64,000 bases of DNA from Blattamonas nauphoetae (Eukaryota; Preaxostyla; Oxymonadida), in assembly GCA_033064195.1 (NCBI GenBank), contig JARBJD010000005.1, positions 620,001 through 684,000 of the forward strand. Reading direction: 5' to 3'. The translations under genes were made by a program, and so were the position numbers. The notes under the pieces were generated by a model that made no database searches, was not told where the DNA came from, and saw only the letters and a list, made by a program, of their open reading frames with translations. This document shows positions 50,918-61,915 of this stretch, in pieces; the first letter of the stretch is position 1; every line of letters begins with the position of its first letter.

Positions 50918-53900
50918 TTAGTAGAGATCATCTGGTTCTGTCAAATTGTCAGAGTCCTCGTCACTGTTGTAGAACTGGTGAGAATCCCACTTCTCAAACG
51001 AATCAGGATCATCGTCGCCTCTCAGATTATCCGAGAGGAGTGAACTAAAAGAGGGGTTGGGGGAATGGACGGGGGTGAGGAGAGGCGAACGTGATCCAGC
51101 AAATCCGTCCACAGCAGACGCCACGCGGCGCAGCGAGAGAGGCGGAGAGGGAAGAACATGCACATCATCTCCAGCGAACAGCGAGGGAGTCTCTGAGGTT
51201 GGTGAGACGATGGGTGATGGGTGATTGGAAAGTGTTGTGATCGGCACAGACGAAACAGCTTCGCTGACAGACGGGGTGGTTGTGATGTGTTGGGGGACAA
51301 AGGAGTGGTGTGTGATGTGAGCTGATGTTTTGAGGTCGGAGGGAAGGTGTGGAGGTGTGTCTCGGAGAGCGTCCTCTTCGACTGGTGCAGGGTCTGCTGG
51401 TTGGGGAGGGAGGAGAGGGTGGAAGTGGGGGGATGGGAGATTGGGAGGGATGTAGCGCAGACCTGACAACCCCGAATTCCGATTCTGATGTGTTCGACGA
51501 GGCAGAGTGATTGTGGGCGGGGAAACAGTGGCAGTTGGAGGTGTTGGGAGGAGAAGGTGTGCTCTCTCCGCCTGTGGAACGAAAGGAGGAGGGAACGGAT
51601 GGCCGAAGACGGAGTGTTGGGAGAAGGCGTGGAACGAAGGTGTGCTGATCACTCCATCCCGCGCGTCGACAGAAGACGAGAACGTCAGAGAAGTGTCAGG
51701 AAGGATGGGTGAGAAGAAGGTTGGGGTGTATGTGTGAGGCAGGAATGTGTTGATCGGTGTGTGCGGACTGAAACTCAGTGTTGGCGAGGATCGATCAGTC
51801 TGAGTGTGTGAGGGGCTGGGGAAGGGTGGTGGAGTGAGAATGATGGAAGACGGTGACTGGATGAACGGTCGATCGAGTGCCGGGATCACCTGCAGCGGAG
51901 GCGGTGTGTCGTTGAGTGGTCGCCTGTCGACGATCTGATCGCTTCCGAATCTCTTCTGCTTCGTCTGCTGTGTGCCCCACAATGGAGGGGAGAATGGGGT
52001 GAATGTTGAAGTGATTGGAGGTGCTGCGAGAGATGATGGCTCTCCGCGGGCGTACGGGGGACTCGGTCCGAAGATGATTGAGTCGTTGCTGAAGCCGTTG
52101 ATCAACACCCGCACTGGCACTGTTGTGTCGGTGATGGGGACGAAGAGGAAGGGTTTGGTGGGAAGGGTGGAGGGAGGGGGCGGGGAGAGGATGGTTTGGA
52201 GGATGGGAGACGCCGAGAGGAGTTTGTTTCGATGTTCGGGTTCAATAAATGAGATGAACAAAAAGAAAGCGAGCTGAGTGGGAAAAATGAGAGTGAGAGA
52301 TGAGAAGAGTGGAGAAGAGAAAGAACTGAGGAGAGACGAGATCGGAGGAAGGATCGCAACGAACAACGAAGACACGCCAGACGACGAAGCAAACCTCCTC
52401 CTGCACCTCCAGCTCCACGCCTCGAATCAGGCAGTGCCCATTCGGCTTCGCGAAGTCTGTCTCGCAGTTGAGCGAGAGGACCAGTCTGATCGATCGGGTG
52501 TTGCACACAGCGAGCATACAGGGAACACGGATGAGAAGGGAAAAATGGGATGAGGAGGGGTGAGTGGCACACTGTGGAGTTCCGCTCGTCGTGAATGCCG
52601 AGCCAGCTTGTTTCCGCTTCTCCCAAATCGCTTCCAGTTCTGATTCCAAAATTCGCCGCAAATTCGTCTTGAACTCGCTAACCATCACCTGCAACTCTAA
52701 ATCGTTGGGTCGTACTGCCCTCTTTTGACGTGTTTGACCGAGCGGCGAGTGTTGTGTCTGCTTTGTCGGCGAGTTCCATTCGGTCGGCGAGTCGAAGAAG
52801 AGAAACAAGGAACTGGCGTTGTTGTCTCGGTCGTTCGGCCATCTGATGCAGCTTCTGAAGAGAGGGAGAGAAAGGGAGGATGAGAGGACAAATGGGGTGA
52901 AGATGATTTGATCTCGGAAAAACAGAAATGAAAAGAGGGGCCTAATTAGGAGGCCGATGGGTTCGGAAATGGCATACGAGCGTCCCGGGGCTGGCGAGAA
53001 GAGAGGATGGTTGGACAGGATGTGGTGAGCTGTCTCAGCAGCGTCGCGTGTGAGGAAGAGGAGTCGGAAGGAGGATCGCATTTGGACGAGAGAGAACGGA
53101 TGGTGGAAGGCAGGGCTGAAGAAGAATTCAAAAATGGGGGAGACGAAAATCAAAAATAAGCAGAGGACGAGAACGATCAGGAGCGATCAGAGATCAAACG
53201 AAAATGACTGAAGAACGTAAAGCACGTTGCAAACCCAAGCGCCATTCGAACCATCGACATCACCCCCTCCAGATCAACTTGTGTTTTGGACGGGAAGAGT
53301 CGAGCCGGGTCGATCAGGATCGATGTTGTTATCGTCGCTGGAGTGATGGAGAACGTCGAGCTCCCGATTGTCTGGAAAGAAAGAGAATGGGAGAGGCGTC
53401 AGCAGGTGTGACGAGAGAGACAAACCAGAAATTCGTCGTTTTCCAGCTGTCTACACAAAGCCGTGTCAGAGAATTGGACTTTGAACGAGAGCGAGATTTT
53501 GGTGCGGTTTGGAATCGAGGAGAGGATGAAGTCGATTTTCGAGTTCGGATCAAGTGCTCGAAAGAAGTGTGAGATGTCATGGGAGGTTGGATTTCCGCGC
53601 AAGCACTTGAGATGAAGCGTGTCTGTATACAGAGGATGATGGAGGAAAATAACGATACTTGGGAGTGGGAGACGGTGAGATGGAGTGGAAATCATCGGGA
53701 AAGACGATATACTTGCCAATTGGTGGCGAAAACCGAGGATGTAAAATTTGTGTGGGTCGATCCGAGTCTCATTGGGCTTCAGCTTGTTGAAACGAGGCAA
53801 GAGCTTCTGGGATGTTTGCTGATGCACTAGTAACGGTGGAATTGCCCGTGGAATTGAGTGTAAATGGCTGGGATAAGAAAGGTGTTCGATCATTGGATTG

Positions 53901-53980
53901 ATGATCGAAAGTTTGATTTCTGGTTCCCATAAATCGCATAAAAAGTAGTCATTGAAGGAGATTTGCAGAATATACGTCAT
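50918..53980 (-). CDS. Multi-exon Pro/Ser-rich protein, unknown
   Basis: The first exon runs from 53980 (ATG) to 53426. The intron at 53425-53372 (54 nt) joins DEFL to TIGSSTFSITPATITTSILI in frame. The intron at 53225-53116 (110 nt) joins it to PAFHHPFSLVQMRSSFRLLF. A 90-nt in-frame intron within exon 1 is possible. Downstream, a helical segment (VSEFKTNLRRILESELEAIW, about 52670-52600) and a beta-rich segment (NCETDFAKPNGHCLIRGVEL, about 52470-52400) are in coding-like frames, but I could not fix their splice sites. The last part (52130-50918) is a long Pro/Ser/Thr-rich, probably disordered region ending in an acidic tail (DDDPDSFEKWD and onward). No known domain. The combined model is tentative; two adjacent genes is possible. 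Confidence 0.5.
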
Positions 53981-55021
53981 CTTCGCAGAGTTTCAGACAA
54001 CATAATGCCCATAATATCCGGCAAATCCCAAAAACAAGTTGGTTCAGGGAATCTGAAAGACTTCATTTGAAAGTGACTTGTATCCCATAAATCGCCTGAA
54101 AATCAAAGGATCATTCAATAATCGACGTGTTGCTTGATGCAAAAGCAGTGGTTCGATTATTTTGATGTGTGCAAGAGTCGTTTGGGAGGTCCAGGGGTAG
54201 TTAGAGATTGTTGTTCAAAAATAATGATATATAGAATGTCTGAGTGCATTTGTTGGCGGTGAAGATTCATTCGAAATCATGGGCACCTCGAGACACAGGA
54301 AGCCACGACGACAAAGCATGGTGCTGATGTCTGTTGATTCAAGGAAACTATGTACAACCTCGCGAAGGATAAATATCGGTGACAACACATAGAGCGATAT
54401 ATGGAAATGTCAAGTCCATAACGATGTGAGATGACAAGTATGAATCAAATCAGTGGAAGCGATTCCCATCCACTCCGTATTCTTGAACTGATTGAATATT
54501 GAAGAGTGACGGCATCAGAAACAAAGGTATATGCTGTTCCTGTTCGAAGTGATAAGCATTTACAATGAATAAAGTGTCGATGACTCATTTCTTCCCCACA
54601 AGTCCTCGTTATCATGGTACTTTATGAAACATTATTCTGCTTTAAATATCACTCTACTTCAAATAGAATAGTAAAATTTGTTTGATGGTGAAATGAGAAG
54701 TATCTAGAGACGATTGGATAGTTGAATAGGAGATTGAAAAGGCTGTTGAAGAGTTGAAGAAAACCCCAGTGATAACGGCAGTAATATAGAAGAAAGTTGA
54801 ATATGTTGTAAAAGGAGGGGTTGATTCTCTCACAGGACGAAACAAGAATACCCTTGAAGACTGGTTTCGAAAAAGGCAGGACTGGATTTGTCCAACAAAG
54901 CAAAAAAATACCCATGTTGCCGATAATTCAGACAAATCAAATAGAATTGAGGATGTGGGAAAGTCATATTTGATTTTCCTCCACGAAAGCAGGTTGGGGA
55001 TATGATCCGCCCATACCGCAA
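53981..55021. other. Long divergent intergenic region
   Basis: About 1 kb between a minus-strand gene start and the ferlin start. No domain, repeat, tRNA or splice pattern seen. It is moderately AT-rich towards 54600-54960. Minus-strand frames there (54649-54935) are Phe/Tyr-rich and look like chance. It should carry both promoters. Confidence 0.4.
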
Positions 55022-58000
55022 ATGGAAGCTAAGGTCAATCGTGATTTTAACAAAGGAAATGTTGGGTATTCCGCAGAAGAATGCTCTATCCGAATCACTG
55101 TTCTTGAAGCTCGTGATCTCAAGGCAAAGTATCCTTTTCTCTCCTTTTCATCACCAACCAGAAACAAGAACAATATGTCGGACCCTGTTTGCTTTGTGAA
55201 ATGCGGAACCCAGACCCAGCATACATCTATCGAAAAGAAAACACTCTCCCCATACTGGGACCAAACATTCTTTTTTACGCAGAAACTATCGATGTTCGAC
55301 TTCCAGAACACAAAGATCAACTTTTCTGTCTATAATGCTGGTACATTCAGACGAAATGAGCTCATCGGCTCATATGAGATTGATCTTGTATGCATTTTCT
55401 TCGGCATCATCAACCATTTCTCCAAGGAATGGGCATACAAAGAACCTGAACATGAAATTTGGAGAAAGTTTATTCCGCTTTACAATCTTGAGGAAGGCAC
55501 AGAAATTCAGGTATGTTTCCGACTCACTCTCCCTCTTTACCCTTTTCGATGTTCAATCAATTGCTCCCATCATCATCGTTATCTCGATCATGTTCACTCT
55601 CATTGTTTATCATCCAATCAGGGCTATCTTCGCATGAATGTTGTTGTTCTCCGTCCTGGCGATGTTCCAGCTAACCACGAAGACAACGAAGAGGATGAAG
55701 TCGAAGATACAACCGATCTGTCCAAAATGCTCATTCTTCCACCAGATATCGAGCAAACTGGGTACACTCTCACCGTTCGATGCTACAAGGCAGAACACTT
55801 ACCGAAAGTGGACGTTGGTTTCTTCTTTTCTCGTTCCTCACGTTTTCACGAAGGCGGAAAGATCGATCCTTTGATTCAGGCTCATTTTAACGGAGAACAC
55901 ATCGAGACCAAACCAATGATGTCCACTTTCACCCCAATTTGGAATGAGGAACTCCGAATCCCCGTCTTCGTCCCGACTCTCAGTGACAGAATCAAAGTCC
56001 AGCTGAGGGATTATGAAAAGATTGGGAAGCCAAGGCATCTTGGAACCCAACATTTTTCATGGGCCGGAATCCTCAGCGACCATTATGGCCCTGCCTGGGT
56101 CAATTTGTGTGTCATTCAACGTCGAAGACTCACGACTTGTTTTCTCTGTCTCTCTCCGTTCTGGATGTTTATTCTCACAGCTATGGGGCATACAACAAGA
56201 TCAACGAGGATGAATATCTCATCAGTCAATATAAAGGAAGAGCTCTTCTCACACTTCTTGCCGAAGCTGATCCCGAGTGTGTTTCCGATCCACCCTTCAC
56301 TCTCCTTTTTCATTCCTCCAATTATCCCCCTCAGCCCCAAATTGTCTGTTCAACCTGTCTCTCCCTGCGAACTCCCTCCGTGTGACCACTACGTTCTCTG
56401 GTTCGATCTGTATGCTGCGTCTGAGCTCCCCAAGGCGCAGGGGAAGGCCAAAGTCTTTCTTCGGATCGGTCCAAATCAACTTCCGTCGAAGCAGCTCAAA
56501 CCGAATTGTGGAAGTGTGGAATTCACTCAACGCTTCGAAGCATATGAATACTACTGGCCAAAAGACAAGGTTTGAGCATAAACTGTAATTTAATCCATTT
56601 TCATTCTCATTTTTCCATTATTCGTTGATCCCCTATGTTCGATGTCCGTTCCATCATCCATTCTCTCTCCTTCACATCGTATCAGGGTCAAATTCCCGAT
56701 TTCATCATCGACGTCGAACTCGGAAACTCACATGTTGGTAGTGTTCGCTTTACTGCCGAAGATGCCCACGGATTCGACCACAAGCCAACTTGGCACACGA
56801 TCGTCCCCGACATCAAAGACAGGCTGTTCCAGGACGGGGCAATCCACGGCTTTCTCCTGTTTTCGCTGAATTATGGGCTGAAGTCGAAGGCGATGACGTT
56901 GAACAGGCCTCACTTCCACAAAGGCGTCAAACTGCGCCATCAGATTCGCGCGTTCCTGTATATGGCGAAGGAGCTTCCCGCATGTGACGACAGCGGAACA
57001 AGGTGTGCACAATTCTCATAAATTATCTCTCACACTCTGGTCGTCCTTATTTGCGTCAATCTCTCATCCATTCTTGCTCCTCCCAGCTCGTCGTATGTGT
57101 CGATTTCGCTGGGCGACAAAAAAGCAGACACACACATCGTTCCTCGCACACTCTACCCGATGTTCTTCGAGGTCCTCCGACTCAACGTGGAGGTACCGAA
57201 AGACGAAGCAATCGCTCCACACCTCGCAGTCCAAGGTTTGATCGCTTTCTCGCTTCAACTTGTCTCGTTGTGCTATTTTCTCCTTTCCTGTCGATTTCAT
57301 CCCTTCCCTCCCCTTCCTGACAGTGTGGCATAAGAAAGCTGCCCCATTCTCAGATGTGATGCTCGGCCGCGTCGAAATCCCATTCTCCTCCATCCCCGAG
57401 TTCATGGCCACCGAACCCGAGTGGCTGCCACTCTACGTGGGTGACACAAGGTCTGCGCAGCAACCACTTTTCTTAGCTTGTCCTCTTTCGTGATCCAATC
57501 ATCCAACCTTCTCATTCCTCTTCCTTTTGATGTTCTTTTCGTCCTCTCTTCTGTTCAGTGAAACTGAAGGTGCCCTTCTGTGCTCCTTCCAAAAGGTCTC
57601 AATGAACGAAGCCCACGACCCAAAACCCTCAATCGTCCCAGCCACCCGCCCCGCTCTCGTTGAATTCAAGCTCATCGGGCTGCGAGATCTCCTCTCCTCG
57701 TCGTCTGTGAAATCAGCAGTGCTGGAAATGGATTGCGGGGACGGCCAAGTTCTAAAGAAGACCACGCCGTGTGTTGTGCCCACACCGGAAAGCCCCAACA
57801 TCCTCGAAGTCACCCACTTCCGATTGAACATGCCGCTGAACCCTCTCTACTCCCCCACGTTCAACTGCCGTGTTGTGGATGAGGGAAGGGGAGGGAAGCT
57901 GATCGGATCGGCGTCGATTCCGCTTGCCCCGTACATCCCGTGGATCAATCAGGAGAAGCCCCAGTTCAATCTGCCAGAGAAGGCTGAGGTCGTTCCGGGG

Positions 58001-60301
58001 GCTGATCAGGAAGATGACGGGGAAATGACCACTTTTGGGGCGCCGGAACTGCCGGAGGAGAAGGAGGCGAGGGAGAGGAGGGAGGAGAACGAGCGAAAGC
58101 GGTCGGAGATGGACGTGTTCATTCCGGTTGACCTGCTGACGACGAATGCGAGAGTGGCTGAAGTGCTTGACTTCACTGTCGATGCCAGTGAGGGTGTGGG
58201 AGGTGTTCGCACGCTTCCTGATGTTGACGAGACGAAAGTCGGTGGTATGTCTTCCCCTCATCCACTTCATCCCCAACATCACTCGTTTCTCTTTCTCTCT
58301 CCCTCTCTCATCGTCCTCTCTCATCGTCCTCTCTCGTTTCTCAGAGTCGGGTGTCGCTGCTGGGGAAGACGAAGCCAAATCGTATCCGCACGAGCTCGAG
58401 TTCGAACTGAAAGACCCGCCGTTCGACGAGTTCCACTTGTGGCGAGGACGGAAGTTCAAGAAGAACTGGCTCAAGTCGTTTCTGGGCATCCGCCAGCAAA
58501 GGAAGGATACACGGTGTGCTCCCGCTCCTCCTCTCTCATCCCATTCATCCCCAATCCCTCATTTCTGGTTCTTCCTCATCAATCTCCTCCCTCTCTCTCG
58601 TCTCAGTCACACTGTCGGAACAATCAAAGCGAATCTGACCATCTACTCACTCGAGAACGCCCCAGAAAGCGTCAGCGAAGCCCAGCGCGCTCTTCTCGCT
58701 GAATACAAAGTATGTCACGTCCCTCACCCGTCATGTTGTCTCTCCTCTCATCACTTCCTTCAGCCTCGCAACTACGTTGTGCGTGTGTACATGTTGCGAG
58801 GCCGTCAGATTGTGCCGATGGACTCGAATGGGAAGGCTGATCCTTATCTCATCCTGTCGACCGGAAAGACAGCCGAGCACACCGTCAACGAGAGAGAGAA
58901 CAAGCAGCGGAAGACACTCAAACCTGACTTCTATAAAGTATGTTCTCAGACTCATCTTTCCATGTCTTCTCTGTTCCTTGTCTTTTCACATTCTTCTCGT
59001 TTCGTGCTCACTTCCTCCTTCCACTCGCACAGTGCTACGAAATCAAGTCCACCATTCCTGGCAACTCCCACCTCTCCATCGAACTGTGGGATTGGAATCG
59101 TGTCTCGAAAGATGCGATGATTGGCAAAACTGTGATCGACCTCGAATCGCGACTGATGTGTCCGAGTTGGCGAGAGATGAAGACAAAGCCAATCGAATAC
59201 CGCACACTGTGGAGCCCGGAGAGCTCGTTCCCACAAGGGAAGCTGGAAATGTGGGTGGAGATCCTGACAGCTGAGGGTGTGTCGGTTGTTTTCATCATTT
59301 TTGTGGTGTTGTTGTGTTTGTTTGCAGAAGCAAGACTGAAACCGCCGAAACTGATCCAGGCACCGTCGATTGAGGATTGGGAGCTGCGCGTAATCATCTG
59401 GAACACAAAGGACGTCCCTTTCAAGGACATCAAACGGTATCACCTCTCTCCTCCCTCCACATCCTCTGCTCTCTTCTTTTCCCTTCCCTCTCTTCCCTTC
59501 CCTCTCTTCACTCTCTTGTCTTCTCTCTTCACTCTTCTCCCTTCCCTCTCTTCACTCAGCAAATCACCTGCTCGCAAGCTTGCCCAGATGTCTGACAACG
59601 TGCAGGACAGTGCCGACCTGGCTCGGATGGAGGAAGAAGAGAAGAAACGGAAGAACGGCTTCTGCCGCAAATACTTCAGCTGCAAGAACGACTTCCACAA
59701 CCAAGACAAGTCCGACATCTTCGTATCTGGAAGGATGGAGCTTCAGAAGGAGCGGCAGGAGACAGACGTGCACTGGCGATCGACAAACGGCGAAGGGAAC
59801 TTCAACTGGCGGATGGTCTTCCGAGTCCAACTGCCCATTCGCGTGCCTCGTCTCAAACTCCAAATTTGGGACAAGGACATCCTCACTCCAAACGACTCCA
59901 TCGCCGAAGCGGTCCTCAACCTGAATGGGGTGATGAAGAAGGCATACAAAACGAAAGCTGACCAGCCCATCCCGCGGCAGTGGCTGACCATGCGACACCC
60001 GATGTTCGAAGGCCCACAGGGAGTGTTAGAGCTGCAGCTGGATCTGGTCAACGAGAAGCACTTCAGAGCGATTCCTGTGGGTCTCGGACAGGACGAGCCG
60101 AATCAGAACCCATTTTTGGATCCTCCAAACAGGCCTGAGACGAGCTTCCCGCCGTGGAGGGTGGACAAACAGGCAAAATTCACGTATCGTGAGTATAAAA
60201 CGAGAATGAAGTGTTGGTGTATCATCGGCATTATTGCAGTCGCTGCTGTGGCTCTCATCATCGTTCTTTTCTGGCTTATGTTCAGGATCCCGATGTTTTA
60301 G
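55022..60301 (+). CDS. Ferlin, tail-anchored multi-C2 protein, 17 exons
   Basis: Exons: 55022-55128, 55162-55387, 55427-55510, 55622-55817, 55854-56106, 56181-56276, 56335-56569, 56686-57002, 57087-57235, 57324-57450, 57559-58244, 58345-58513, 58607-58709, 58764-58937, 59033-59276, 59328-59436, 59560-60301. Introns of 33-123 nt are all GT-AG; the joined frame is 1,338 residues. It holds at least five C2 domains. The first starts LEARDLKAKNKNNMSDPV and is followed by a ferlin-type GSYEIDL turn. A later one has VYMLRGRQIVPMDSNGKADP. The last third carries the ferlin signatures GEGNFNWRMVF and DEPNQNPFLDPPNRPETSF. The C-terminal membrane helix is CWCIIGIIAVAAVALIIVLF. Ferlins bind calcium and phospholipid and drive vesicle fusion and membrane repair. 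Calcium ligands look partial in the first C2. Splice sites fit C2 alignment and close every phase. Confidence 0.92.
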
Positions 60302-60474
60302 TTCAGTGTCTTCATTCTGGAGCTTTTAATTTATTTTCGAGTGATCATTTTCTGTCTCACCTCCAAAATCAGAGTGGATTTTGTATCTTTGTGTCTTTCT
60401 TGGAATTCGATGAGTGTGTGCACCAGGAACAGCGTCAGACGGTGAAATGTGCGAAATGGAAGAAAGAATGCAAG

Positions 60475-61774
60475 TTAGTAATATTGTGGGTATTGATTCT
60501 CCGGAGAGTGTTGAAAGTGATACCTCCACATGTCTGATAGTCTCTCATACGTCGGGCATCGGATGGTAACCAAGAAGCGAATGTCACCGTGCGGCATCCA
60601 GGTCAGTTGAGTTTGATTGTATTCTGGGGCTTTAAAAGTGAAGAGAAAAGAACTGCCGGTTTGGAAGAGATAGTATTGGGTTCTGCATTCCCCAGCAATC
60701 CCGAAATCTGCGAGTTTGTCTTTTTCTCTGAGTTGCTTACGCCTTGACTGAACAGTCGGGGGTTCGTCAGACGGAAGAATGTGGACTCCAACTAGAAACT
60801 GGCGGGGATCGGTGTAGAGTCCCATTCTTTCGCCAGGCAACCCGCGGGATGGTGGATCTGGTGGAGACTTGAAGAGAGAAGCTCTGCCGACGGGAGCATA
60901 GTTTATTGCACCGTCACTGAAGCCAGAAACGACATTGAGCGATACTGAGATTCTTGATGCTGGGGATGGATCATTTCCTGGCAGAGCATTTGGGTTGGGA
61001 GGGTTGATGACGAGCTTAAACACAAATGGGAAAGGAACCATCGTGAAAGATGGAGATTCGAGGTTGAAGATTGGGGCGGCGAAGAAATTGGGGACATTAA
61101 CTTGGAATTGATATGGAGGAGGAATATTCTTGGACTGGACGAGGTGTGGTAAGAAGAGGGATGGGCTGATTCGGAGAGGCTGATTAGGGGACTGGTCAAC
61201 ATAGGTACAGTCGATGACAGGAATATCGTGAAAAGGCCGTAGAGGGTTCGGTTGAGGCACTTCTGGAATTGTTGCCGCGGATTCACACGGTTTTGAAGTG
61301 AGATCATATAATTGTGTTTGACGATCATTAAAAGCAACAGAAAACGAGTCAATCCTACCCCTGATTGAGTTGAACATGGCTATTGTGTCGAGATCAAAAT
61401 AACGTATCTGATCTCCGGATTGTTGAAGATTAAGTAGGAAAGAATAGTCTCGTTCGAATGCTTCTCTCCACGATTGCCACTTTGCATCTTCCATTTTAAG
61501 GTCATTTTTGCGCTGAAGATCATGGCAATCTGAGGTTTGTGGATCGACTCGTGGAGGTTGCAGCCGCCTCTCACAGGCTTTGAAATCTTCGAGTTGGAGT
61601 TCTAGAAAATCGTTGTATGTTCTGAACTTGTCAATGAGCGTTTCTAAATCTGAAGAGATTTGCTGAAGAAGTTACAACGAGAAATGATTGGAACATGAAT
61701 GAATGAGAAAGAATCATGAGATAAAGATGAGTGAAACAAGAACATATCATAATGTAAACCTGTAGAGATGCCAT
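60475..61774 (-). CDS. Coiled-coil plus beta-domain protein, unknown
   Basis: Exon 1 (61774-61760) encodes only MASLQ. A 97-nt GT-AG intron (61759-61663) follows, then exon 2 (61662-60475); 400 residues in all. Residues 6-110 form a coiled coil (QISSDLETLIDKFRTYNDFL and onward). The rest is Pro-rich and beta-like with no motif I can name. The C-terminus is aromatic (PTYERLSDMWRYHF). The size and the coiled-coil-then-beta layout resemble small scaffold or tethering subunits, but this is only a resemblance. It is convergent with the ferlin gene (174 bp) and divergent from the next gene, sharing a 141-bp promoter region. Confidence 0.6.
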
Positions 61775-61915
61775 TGATGAATCAAATCACTGATCGAACC
61801 ATCACATTTTTTTAATTCTTTGGATCCAGACCATCTGTGTGTTATTTCCCTTTCTCCCTGTAAAATAGTGCTATCTCAGTTTTAGAAAGAATTTCACCTC
61901 CTTGAAAGCCTTTTG

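Noticed and set aside
52278-52553. Plus-strand frame within the Pro/Ser-rich gene
   Set aside because: Antisense to a better coding frame, with no splice or domain support.
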